A stretch of 35,539 nt of DNA, from contig CAZYZQ010000004.1 in assembly GCA_964652075.1 (NCBI GenBank), forward strand, positions 1-35,539, in the 5' to 3' direction. Origin of the DNA: CAZYZQ01 sp964652075 (lineage in GTDB: Bacteria; Bacillota; Clostridia; Oscillospirales; Oscillospiraceae). Each line of letters opens with the position of its first letter. Positions within the stretch are counted from its first letter, which is position 1. Positions 29,007-35,539 of the stretch are shown piece by piece. The position numbers were made by a program, and so were the translations under genes. The notes below the pieces were generated by a model. It was not told the origin of the DNA and made no database searches. It saw only the letters and a program-made list of their open reading frames with translations.

Positions 29007-29369
29007 ATGAAAAAATGGAGTATTTTAGCACTTTCCGCTGTACTTCTGCTGACGATCTGCGCCTGCGGGAAGAAGGACGTCGACGTCATCGGCGGCGCGG
29101 ACGGGCCGACGGCGGTGTATGTGTCAACGCCGGACGACGCGCACGAGATGACCGCCACGGAGAAGCTTGAGGCCGCGAAGGGCCTGATCGGCGAGGACAT
29201 CGGCGCGCTGTACGAGGCCATCGGCGAGCCGCAGGACGCGTCCTACGCCTCCTCCTGCATCGGCGACGGCGAGGACGGCGAGCTGTACTACGACGGCTTC
29301 AACGTCTACACCTACCGCGACACCGACGGCACGGAGACCGTGTCGGACGTGCTGGAAGTGTCGAAGTGA
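29007..29369 (+). CDS. Small lipoprotein with a GGADGPT motif and a paralogous C-terminal domain
   Basis: 120 residues from the ATG at 29007 (TTGGAGG upstream); the longer frame to 28872 crosses the repeat. The lipobox is LTICAC (Cys20). Right after it comes VDVIGGADGPTAVYVS, a motif best known from the beta subunit of sodium-pumping decarboxylases but also seen just after the lipobox in many Firmicute lipoproteins. The C-terminal domain (IGALYEAIGEPQDASYASSC, then LYYDGFNVYTY) is a close paralogue of the domain at the end of the Glu/Pro-rich lipoprotein (22674-23309). First gene of the second cluster; the next gene starts 11 bases later. Function unknown. Confidence 0.78.
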   Translation: MKKWSILALSAVLLLTICACGKKDVDVIGGADGPTAVYVSTPDDAHEMTATEKLEAAKGLIGEDIGALYEAIGEPQDASYASSCIGDGEDGELYYDGFNVYTYRDTDGTETVSDVLEVSK

Positions 29370-29380
29370 GCGGATTTGCT

Positions 29381-30580
29381 ATGAAGCGACTTCGCTTTGT
29401 ACTCCTGCTGGCGCTCTTTGCGCTGCTACTGTGCATCCCGGTGGCGGCAGACGAGGTGTCGGACGCCGTTTTGCAGGAGGTCTCGCTGCCGCAGATCTTT
29501 GGGCAGACCACCTTTGACGTCGACGGGACGACGTTCCAGCGCATCCTGATCCCCGGCTATGTCCGCGACCGCTATCCGGACGACCCCGCCGCGCCCGTCG
29601 AGGGCCAGACGGCGGAGCTGGTTTCCACGGTCAAGCAGAACCTCAACTCGGACGACCTGTTCCCGCACAACGAGTTTGTGACCTATACGCAGGTGCGGCC
29701 CGAGGTGGTACAGTATTTCGACTCCCACCTTGCGCTGTTTCTCAAAACGCTCTACACCTTCTGCGGCCTGCCGGACAAGACGCCGCAGCTCGACGGCCTG
29801 ACGCTGTATCTATTGGACCGCCTGCCGGAGCTGGACGGAAAGATGCGCAACGACATTGAGGTGCTCTATAAATACAACATGGTGCAGAACAATACGCAGG
29901 GCACCATCGCGCGCGACGGCACGGCCGACGGGCTTTACTACTTCGCCCAGACCGACCCGGACTGGGCCGAGCTGATCTTCGAGTTTGAGGGCAACGGCGC
30001 GACGCTGAAGGACCGTGGCTGCGGCTGCGCCTGCGCGGCGATGGTCTTCTCCACCTACCACAAGGTCGAGATCACGCCGAAGTGGATGCGCACCTACGCC
30101 ATTGCGGGCGACTGGCCCGTGAGCTACGGCCTGCCGAATGAATATTTTCAGGGCATCGCCAAGCAGTATACCTACCTTGAAACCGAGCGCTACGGCACGG
30201 TGCTGGAGGACCCGGTCATCATTCCGAAATCCGAGCTGAACATGGACACGCTTGCCGACCAGATCGGCAATCAGGGCTACATGGCCATCATCCATGTCGT
30301 CGCGGGCGCGTTCACAAGTCAGGAGCACTACATGGTGCTCGCGGACTACGAGGTCATCGACGGCGTGGGCTATTTCCTCGTCGCCGACCCCTATATCCTG
30401 CCGAGCCGCTACCGCGACACCGACCAGATGCGCGACGTGCCCGGCGACAATCAGGGGCTGGTGTACGCGAGCGCGTCGCTGCTCGCGCGCGACTGCAAGT
30501 CCGTGATCCTGTTCGAACAGGACCGCAACGCGTTCCCCCTGAACTGCAAGTCGGACGCCCCCATCCGCACGGACCGCTGA
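29381..30580 (+). CDS. Exported protein with C39-like papain-fold domain
   Basis: 399 residues from the ATG at 29381; a GTG at 29366 is in frame, but the signal peptide MKRLRFVLLLALFALLLC starts at the ATG. After an uncharacterised N-terminal region (about 30-180) a C39-like domain has DRGCGCACAAMVFST with Cys214, EHYMVLADY with His316, and VADPYILP with Asp336. The family usually reads CGPT; here it is CGCACA. C39-like proteins cleave or bind peptides outside the cell. No membrane helix beyond the signal peptide, so it may be secreted. Follows the GGADGPT lipoprotein and precedes a membrane protein by 13 bases. Confidence 0.78.
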   Translation: MKRLRFVLLLALFALLLCIPVAADEVSDAVLQEVSLPQIFGQTTFDVDGTTFQRILIPGYVRDRYPDDPAAPVEGQTAELVSTVKQNLNSDDLFPHNEFVTYTQVRPEVVQYFDSHLALFLKTLYTFCGLPDKTPQLDGLTLYLLDRLPELDGKMRNDIEVLYKYNMVQNNTQGTIARDGTADGLYYFAQTDPDWAELIFEFEGNGATLKDRGCGCACAAMVFSTYHKVEITPKWMRTYAIAGDWPVSYGLPNEYFQGIAKQYTYLETERYGTVLEDPVIIPKSELNMDTLADQIGNQGYMAIIHVVAGAFTSQEHYMVLADYEVIDGVGYFLVADPYILPSRYRDTDQMRDVPGDNQGLVYASASLLARDCKSVILFEQDRNAFPLNCKSDAPIRTDR

Positions 30581-30593
30581 AAGGAGCCGCCCT

Positions 30594-31274
30594 ATGGAAA
30601 AGAAGAAGCGCTTTGTAGACAGGCTTCCTTTGATTTTTCTCGGCGTTGCGCTTGTTGCGGTGCTGGCCGCGGCGGGGTGGCTTCTCTCGCAGCTGATCCG
30701 CGATCTGAAAAGCCCCGCGCCGGAGCCGCCCGTGAATCTGGACGAACAGCCGGAGGCGGAAGCCCCCGACAGCCCCGCCCCGGGCACCGACCCCTACGAG
30801 CCGGATATGCCGGAAAAGCCGGACACGCCGGCGCCCGCCGACCCGCAGGCGCATACCTTCGGCTCGCTGACGCTGCACTATGACGAGGCAGCCGTCACCG
30901 CGGACGGCGACGACGGCAAGACGCGCGTGACGCTGCGCACCACTGAGGACGCAACGCCGCGCCTCGACGCGCAGAAGCTGACGCGCACGCAGATGAGCGA
31001 CGCGCAGGCGCAGGCCGCCGCAATCGGCATTCTACAGGCATACTACGCCGACCCGCCCGCGACGGACACGCTGACCGCAGCAGCGGACGCGGCGGTCAGC
31101 GGCGGCTACACGCTCACAGCGCCCGCCACCGGCGATACCCCTGCCATGGCCGCGCGTGTGCGCTTCCTCACGGATGGGAGCGCGACGTGGTTCCTGATCC
31201 TTGTCTGGCCGGACGGCGAGACACCGGACAGCACCCTCACCGCGGTCTACGAGGGGGCGCAGCTCGGCGGCTGA
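30594..31274 (+). CDS. Single-pass membrane protein with Pro/Glu linker, unknown
   Basis: 226 residues. A short basic N-terminus (MEKKKRFVDRL), one membrane helix (about 12-34) and an extracytoplasmic Pro/Glu/Asp linker (about 40-85) lead to a C-terminal domain of about 140 residues. That domain is rich in Thr, Ala and Asp (FGSLTLHYDEAAVTADGDDG and, near the end, WFLILVWPDGETPDS). I do not recognise the domain. Its position between the C39-like protein and the transglutaminase-like lipoprotein, in a same-strand run with short gaps (13 and 27 bases), suggests one transcript. Ribosome site AAAGGAG before the ATG. Confidence 0.7.
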   Translation: MEKKKRFVDRLPLIFLGVALVAVLAAAGWLLSQLIRDLKSPAPEPPVNLDEQPEAEAPDSPAPGTDPYEPDMPEKPDTPAPADPQAHTFGSLTLHYDEAAVTADGDDGKTRVTLRTTEDATPRLDAQKLTRTQMSDAQAQAAAIGILQAYYADPPATDTLTAAADAAVSGGYTLTAPATGDTPAMAARVRFLTDGSATWFLILVWPDGETPDSTLTAVYEGAQLGG

Positions 31275-31301
31275 GCCGCGTGCGAAAGGAGAGCGTGTGG
31301 A

Positions 31302-32300
31302 ATGAAACGTATTTTGCCCCTGCTACTGGTGGCGGCACTGCTGGCCGCGTTGCTGCCCGCCTGCGCCGGGAACGCGCAGCCGGAGATAGCAGATGCGCCC
31401 GCAGAGGAGCCTGCGCCTGCGCCGGAAGCAGAGCAGACACCCGATCCGGCGCCGGAGCGGACGCCCGAAGAAACGCCGGAACCGGAGCAGCCGGAGCCGG
31501 TACCGGAGCCGGAACAACAGCCCGAAGAACCTGCGCCGGAGCCGGAACAGCCAGCCCAGCCCGCATCGGAGCCGGAACAGCCTTCTGAGCCGGCACCGCA
31601 GCCGCCGGCAGAGCCAGAGCCGCAGGAACAACCGGCCCCGCCTTCACCGGAGCCAACAGTCCCTGCGCAGCCCGAGCCTGCACCGGAAACCCCTGTGCAG
31701 CCGGAACCCGCAGAGCAGGCCGGATGCGTGGAAGAGGCCGACGGCCTGTACTACCTACAGGAGGACGGCACCTACCTGACCGGCGGCAGCGTGGGCTACC
31801 TCTACTTCGATGCGGACGGCCGCTATACAAGCGGCAATACGGAGCTGGACGAGGGCGTGGAGGATGTGCTGGCCGCTGCGGTCACCGATCCTTCTGCCGA
31901 TTCGGAGATGCGCCTGCGCGAGATCTATGTCTATATCCGCGACAACTATTCCTACCTCGGCGTCGCGCACTACGAGGCCGGGACGACCGACTGGGCCGAG
32001 GAGGCCGCGCTCGGCATGATCCGCAACGGCAAGAGCAACTGCTACGGCTTTTCCGCGCTGCTTTGCTACTGCGCGCGGCGGCTCGGCTATCAGGCCTACG
32101 TTGTCGCGGGCCACGAGTACAGCACGACGAACGAGCACGCGTGGACGATGATCGACTGGCCGGACGGCGTGACCTACCTGTTCGACGTGCAGCTCGAATA
32201 CGCTTATCTCTATATCTACTCTAACAAGCCGAAGATCGACATGTTCAAAGTCTCCGGCTCTGGCGTCTGGTACGCCGGACACGCCTATTATTTCCCGTAG
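31302..32300 (+). CDS. Glu/Pro-rich lipoprotein with transglutaminase-like domain
   Basis: 332 residues. Lipobox LLPAC (Cys21), then about 115 residues of Glu/Pro/Ala/Gln low-complexity spacer, then the folded part. YLYFDADGRYTSGNTELDEG and the transglutaminase-like core with Cys247 (SNCYGFSALL), His279 (NEHAWTM) and Asp295 (TYLFDVQ) align with the C-terminal half of the protein at 20711-22222: in both the catalytic Cys is 86 residues from the C-terminal end. The spacer is like that at 22674-23309. The role is inferred as envelope cross-linking, hydrolysis or binding. Ribosome site GAAAGGAGAG. A terminator follows 10 bases later. Confidence 0.82.
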   Translation: MKRILPLLLVAALLAALLPACAGNAQPEIADAPAEEPAPAPEAEQTPDPAPERTPEETPEPEQPEPVPEPEQQPEEPAPEPEQPAQPASEPEQPSEPAPQPPAEPEPQEQPAPPSPEPTVPAQPEPAPETPVQPEPAEQAGCVEEADGLYYLQEDGTYLTGGSVGYLYFDADGRYTSGNTELDEGVEDVLAAAVTDPSADSEMRLREIYVYIRDNYSYLGVAHYEAGTTDWAEEAALGMIRNGKSNCYGFSALLCYCARRLGYQAYVVAGHEYSTTNEHAWTMIDWPDGVTYLFDVQLEYAYLYIYSNKPKIDMFKVSGSGVWYAGHAYYFP

Positions 32301-32309
32301 ACAAAATTG

Positions 32310-32339
32310 GGGCGGGAGGGATCTCCCGCCCTGATTTTT
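32310..32339 (+). terminator. Terminator after the transglutaminase-like lipoprotein
   Basis: GGGCGGGAG (32310-32318) with CTCCCGCCC (32323-32331), followed by TGATTTTT. Confidence 0.85.
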
Positions 32340-32360
32340 ATCCGGCGCGCCGCGGATTAC

Positions 32361-32629
32361 GCACCGTACGATCGATAGAACGGCTTTCGTGAGCGCCCCA
32401 GAGGGGGAGCTGGCGGCGATAGCCGCCTGAAGGGGGATGCGGCAGGGAGCTGCGATGCGAAGAGGCTTTCGGCGAATACGTAAAATCCAAGCCTCTGCGT
32501 CCCATTCGCGGCTCTTCATCTCGCGCAAGGCCATCCCCCTTTCGTCACGGGCTATCGCCCGTGCCACCTCCCCCTCTGGGGAGGTCACGAGGGACGTTCT
32601 ATTGGTAAAGTATGCAAACTTTCGGTGCA
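32361..32629 (+). repeat. Palindromic interspersed element, copy C (long core)
   Basis: Ends GCACCG and CGGTGC are inverted; inside them come ATCGATAGAAC and GTTCTAT, also inverted. The core is about 215 bases and is itself a long imperfect inverted repeat: CCCCAGAGGGGGAGCTGGC on the left matches CCCCAGAGGGGGAGGTGGC on the reverse of the right side, each with a GGCGATAGCC arm. It covers most of the 400-base space before the second MBOAT gene. No transposase is encoded. Confidence 0.7.
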
Positions 32630-32702
32630 TCCCAGCGGTGCGCCCTACAGGCGGTGCGGGATTGCGCCCCGCATGCAGATTCTTTACAAAGGAGGCCGTG
32701 TT

Positions 32703-34106
32703 ATGGGCTTTTCGTCCGCCATCTTTCTCTTTGCCTTTCTGCCTTTGAGCGTGGCGCTCTACCGCCTTGTGCCGAAAGCATGGTGGCGCGGGGGGCTTCT
32801 GACCGCGGCGGGGCTGGTGTTCTACGCCTTCGGCCGCCTATCCGACGTGCCGGTTTTGCTGGCCTCCGTGCTTGTCCACTACGCGGCGGGGCTGCTGCTG
32901 TCCCGCCTGCAAAAAGGCCGCCGGGCCGTCGTGGCCGCGACCGTCGCGCTCGATGTGGGGCTTCTGGTCTTCTATAAATATCTAGATTTCTTTCTCGGCG
33001 GCCTCCTGCCGTCCGGCCTCCTGCCGTCCGGCCTCCTGCCGCATCTGCCGCTCCCGGCGGGTGTCTCGTTCTTCACCTTTCAGGGCATCAGCTACGTCGT
33101 CGACGCCTACCGTGACCGTGCGCAGGCCAGCCGGAAGTTCTGGCCGGTGCTGCAATATCTGACGTTTTTCCCGAACCTGATCTCCGGCCCGCTGCAAAAA
33201 TTCCGCGATTTCGCTCCACAGTGGCAGAAGCGCCGCGTCCCCTCGGCGGAACAGACGGCGGCGGGGCTGCGCCGCTTCACGGTGGGGCTGGCAAAAAAGC
33301 TGCTGCTTGCGGGCGCGCTCGGCGGCGTGGCTGACGCGGTCTACGCGCTCTCGCCCGCCGCGCTGGATATCCGCACCGGTTGGGTGGGCGCGGTGTTTTA
33401 CACCTTGCAGCTCTATTTCGACTTCTCCGGCTACAGCGACATGGCGCTCGGCCTGGCCGCGCTTTTCGGCTTCCGCCTGCCGGAGAATTTCAACTATCCC
33501 TATTTGTCCGGCTCCATTTCGGAGTTCTGGCGGCGCTGGCACATGAGCCTCGGCGGCTGGTTCCGCGACTATCTCTACATCCCCCTTGGCGGTAACCGCA
33601 AGGGGCGCGCGCGTACGGTTATCAACAAGCTCGTGGTCTTTCTCGCCACGGGCCTTTGGCACGGCGCGAACTGGACGTTCGTCCTCTGGGGCCTGTGGCA
33701 CGGCCTGTTTATCACGCTGGAGACTGTGACGCCGCTACGAAAGCGCGGCGAAAAGTGCTGGTACGGCCACGCCTACACGCTGCTCGCCGTGCTGCTCGGC
33801 TTCGCGCTCTTCCGCGCGGAGAGTTTGACGCAGGGCTTTGCGTTGCTTCGCGCGATGTTCACGGGCTTCTCCCTGACCGCCGCCTCGGCGCAGGCGCTGA
33901 CGGCAGCGCTCTCGCGCCGCGCGCTTGTGTGCTTTGTGCTCGCATTGCCGCTCTCGCTCGGCCTCGGCCCGGCGGTCTGGCGGCGCGTGGAGCAAAAAAC
34001 ATGGGCGCAGCTTGGAAGCTACGCGCTGACGCTGCTGCTGCTCGCGCTGTGCGTGCTCGCGCTCGCGGGCGGCGGCTTCCAGCCGTTCATCTACCAGCAG
34101 TTTTAG
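32703..34106 (+). CDS. AlgI-like MBOAT O-acyltransferase
   Basis: 467 residues from the ATG at 32703 (AAGGAGG upstream). AlgI/PatA-type MBOAT features are FFPNLISGPLQKFRDF, LYFDFSGYSDMALGLAALFG, PENFNYPYLSGSISEFWRRW and TGLWHGANWTFVLWGLWHG with catalytic His320. The C-terminus is PFIYQQF, the F-x-Y-x-x-F motif of AlgI proteins that corresponds to the DltX tail. Family members move acyl groups, most often acetyl, across the membrane to a polysaccharide. The following AlgJ-like gene is the partner. A 15-base in-frame repeat encodes SGLLPSGLLP near residue 103. The acceptor polymer is unknown. Confidence 0.92.
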   Translation: MGFSSAIFLFAFLPLSVALYRLVPKAWWRGGLLTAAGLVFYAFGRLSDVPVLLASVLVHYAAGLLLSRLQKGRRAVVAATVALDVGLLVFYKYLDFFLGGLLPSGLLPSGLLPHLPLPAGVSFFTFQGISYVVDAYRDRAQASRKFWPVLQYLTFFPNLISGPLQKFRDFAPQWQKRRVPSAEQTAAGLRRFTVGLAKKLLLAGALGGVADAVYALSPAALDIRTGWVGAVFYTLQLYFDFSGYSDMALGLAALFGFRLPENFNYPYLSGSISEFWRRWHMSLGGWFRDYLYIPLGGNRKGRARTVINKLVVFLATGLWHGANWTFVLWGLWHGLFITLETVTPLRKRGEKCWYGHAYTLLAVLLGFALFRAESLTQGFALLRAMFTGFSLTAASAQALTAALSRRALVCFVLALPLSLGLGPAVWRRVEQKTWAQLGSYALTLLLLALCVLALAGGGFQPFIYQQF

Positions 34107-34118
34107 GAGGGACGAGCC

Positions 34119-35450
34119 ATGAAAAAAATCCGTGCACTGTTCTGCGTCCTCTTCCTGCTGCTCTGCGCCGCGCCCGCGGCGCTGCTGGCGGTCTGCGGCC
34201 CGGAGGCGCCGGGCGCGAACGAGACGGCCGCCGTGCCGCCCTCCCTGACCACTCGAAAGGGCGGCGTCAACTGGGACTATCCGTCCGAGCTGGCGAGCTA
34301 TGTCGAAAGCGGGTTCCCGCTGCGCAGGGCGTGCATTACAGCCAACGCCGCGCTGACGGCGGCGCTTTTGCGCGAGTCCGCGACGGACGAGGTGCTTCTG
34401 GGCAAGGACGGCTGGCTGTTCTACGCGGACACGCTGGACGACTACACCGGCGCGTCGGCCATGACGGAGCGGGAGCTGTTCCGCGCCGCCCGCACCCTCA
34501 GCCTCGTGCAGGAGCGCTGTACGAGCGAGGGGGCACGCTTCCTGTTTACGGTTGCACCGAATAAAAATACGCTCTATCCGGAATATATGCCGGAAAAATA
34601 CGAGAAAAACACGAAAGAAAGCAACTGGCAGCGCCTGATGGCCGCGCTGGATGCGCAGAGCGTCGCCTACTGTGACCTTGTGCCCGTGCTGGCGGCCCAG
34701 CCGGAACCGGTCTACTACCGCACAGACAGCCATTGGACAGGCTACGGCTCGGCGCTGGCCTGCGATGCCCTGATGTCCACGTTCGGTGGACACTCGGCGC
34801 TCGCCGAAGAAGCGTTTGCGCCCGCGCCGCATTTGGGCGACCTCTATGAGATGCTTCTCCCCGCCGGGACGCGGCAGGAGGAGGGGCTACAGCTCGCCCG
34901 TACGCGCACGTTCTCCTACGAGGGCGCGTTCCGCGCTGCGGACGATCAGAAGATCCGCACCACGGGCGGCGGCAGCGGGAGCCTGCTCATGTTCCGCGAC
35001 TCCTTCGGCAACCTCCTGCACGCGGATCTTGCCGAGCAGTTTGAAACCGCGACCTTCCTGCGCGCGAATCCGATCCGCTTGGAGGATCTGGGCGGTGCGG
35101 ACGTTGTGCTCTTCGAGCTGGTCGAGCGCAACCTGCCGTGGCTTTTGACCCACGCGCCGGTCATGCCCGCGCCGCGCCGCGACCTGACATTGCCCGAAAA
35201 GACATCGGGCAGCGCGGCCTGCACGGTCTCCACCACCTCGCCGGTCGAGGGCTGCGTCCGCTACACCGGCACGATCGACTGCCCGGGCATGGATACGGAC
35301 TCGCCGATCTACGTCGCGCTGGACAGCGCGGTTTACGAGGCCACCCCCTCCGGCGACGGCGCAGAAGCCTTCACGCTCTACGCCCCGGCGGCGGAGAAGG
35401 TCTCTGTACTGGTGCGCTGCGGCGGCGAATGGGTGCGCTGCGCATCTTAA
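34119..35450 (+). CDS. AlgJ/AlgX-like SGNH acyltransferase (DHHW family)
   Basis: 443 residues. Signal or anchor helix about 5-25. ALGX/DHHW-type domain: GKDGWLFYADTLDDY (near 95), VAPNKNTLYPEYMP (near 146), TDSHWTGYG with Asp203 and His205, and MFRDSFGNLL with the Ser295 nucleophile. The last 90 residues form a separate strand-rich domain. In this family the Asp-His-Ser set transfers an acyl group from the MBOAT to a cell-surface polysaccharide. The gene starts 12 bases after the MBOAT stop, with AGGAGGGACG upstream, and the two surely form an operon. Acyl type and acceptor are not known. It parallels DltB and DltD upstream. Confidence 0.87.
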   Translation: MKKIRALFCVLFLLLCAAPAALLAVCGPEAPGANETAAVPPSLTTRKGGVNWDYPSELASYVESGFPLRRACITANAALTAALLRESATDEVLLGKDGWLFYADTLDDYTGASAMTERELFRAARTLSLVQERCTSEGARFLFTVAPNKNTLYPEYMPEKYEKNTKESNWQRLMAALDAQSVAYCDLVPVLAAQPEPVYYRTDSHWTGYGSALACDALMSTFGGHSALAEEAFAPAPHLGDLYEMLLPAGTRQEEGLQLARTRTFSYEGAFRAADDQKIRTTGGGSGSLLMFRDSFGNLLHADLAEQFETATFLRANPIRLEDLGGADVVLFELVERNLPWLLTHAPVMPAPRRDLTLPEKTSGSAACTVSTTSPVEGCVRYTGTIDCPGMDTDSPIYVALDSAVYEATPSGDGAEAFTLYAPAAEKVSVLVRCGGEWVRCAS

Positions 35451-35539
35451 ATTGGATATCAAAAAAACCGCAGGCTTGCCAATTTGAACCGCTACCCGTC
35501 AAGAGGACAGTGAAAAGATATAAAATTTTCCCGGCCAGC
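35451..35539. other. Window end, possible edge of an insertion sequence
   Basis: After the stop there is no terminator. The sequence TGAACCGCTACCCGTCAAGA (35485-35504), followed by GGACAG, has the look of the terminal repeat of some IS3-like elements (TG start, GTCAAG-x-GGACA). The rest lies outside, so this is only a hint. Confidence 0.25.

Noticed and set aside
32437..32748. Open frame within the long repeat before the second MBOAT
   Set aside because: It lies in palindromic repeat DNA, has no ribosome site and overlaps the MBOAT start in another frame.
1..35539. CRISPR arrays, rRNA, tRNA genes, prophage genes
   Set aside because: I saw no regularly spaced direct repeats, no rRNA or tRNA-like sequence and no phage structural or integrase genes.

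Overview
The window looks like a metagenome-derived scaffold from a high-GC Gram-positive Clostridia member, most likely Oscillospiraceae-like. This rests on GC-rich codon use with strong AGGAGG ribosome sites and sigma-A promoters. It also rests on a teichoic acid D-alanylation (dlt) operon, an S-layer-homology protein, an ECF-type thiamine S-component and QueH. The taxon is inferred, since no rRNA or tRNA is present. Two runs of 100 Ns (1728-1827 and 22355-22454) are scaffold gaps.

Left part (1-10.6 kb): a partial DMT-type permease, a gap-truncated SDR dehydrogenase, a GNAT acetyltransferase, queH, an XpaC-like membrane protein, and a two-gene sulfite module (TauE/SafE permease plus a sulfite reductase fused to a C_GCAxxG_C_C domain). 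Then come mntP and the divergent proline operon proC-proB-proA.

Middle part (10.8-20.6 kb): a zinc-ribbon/TPR/C-type-lectin membrane protein, a secreted GH3 hexosaminidase-like enzyme, and a HicAB toxin-antitoxin pair whose toxin has no normal start codon. These are followed by lspA with an RluA-type pseudouridine synthase and thiT under a TPP riboswitch with a clear terminator. Next is a locus that reads like a type I toxin-antitoxin pair: a 28-residue hydrophobic peptide, a convergent antisense RNA, and a Shine-Dalgarno-sequestering leader. A coiled-coil membrane protein and an AEC-family permease close this part.

Right part (20.6-35.5 kb): almost everything is envelope-directed. There are three transglutaminase-fold proteins (one with S-layer homology repeats), a C39-like protein, several small lipoproteins with Glu/Pro linkers, a complete dltABCD operon, and a short downstream ORF that looks like DltX. 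A second MBOAT plus AlgJ/AlgX-like acyltransferase pair follows. Two lipoproteins in the two halves share a paralogous C-terminal domain. I infer one cell-surface modification region with two acyl-transfer modules, each preceded by papain-fold-like secreted proteins.

Intergenic spaces carry several families of palindromic, mobile-looking repeats. One family has at least four copies sharing ends but carrying different cores.
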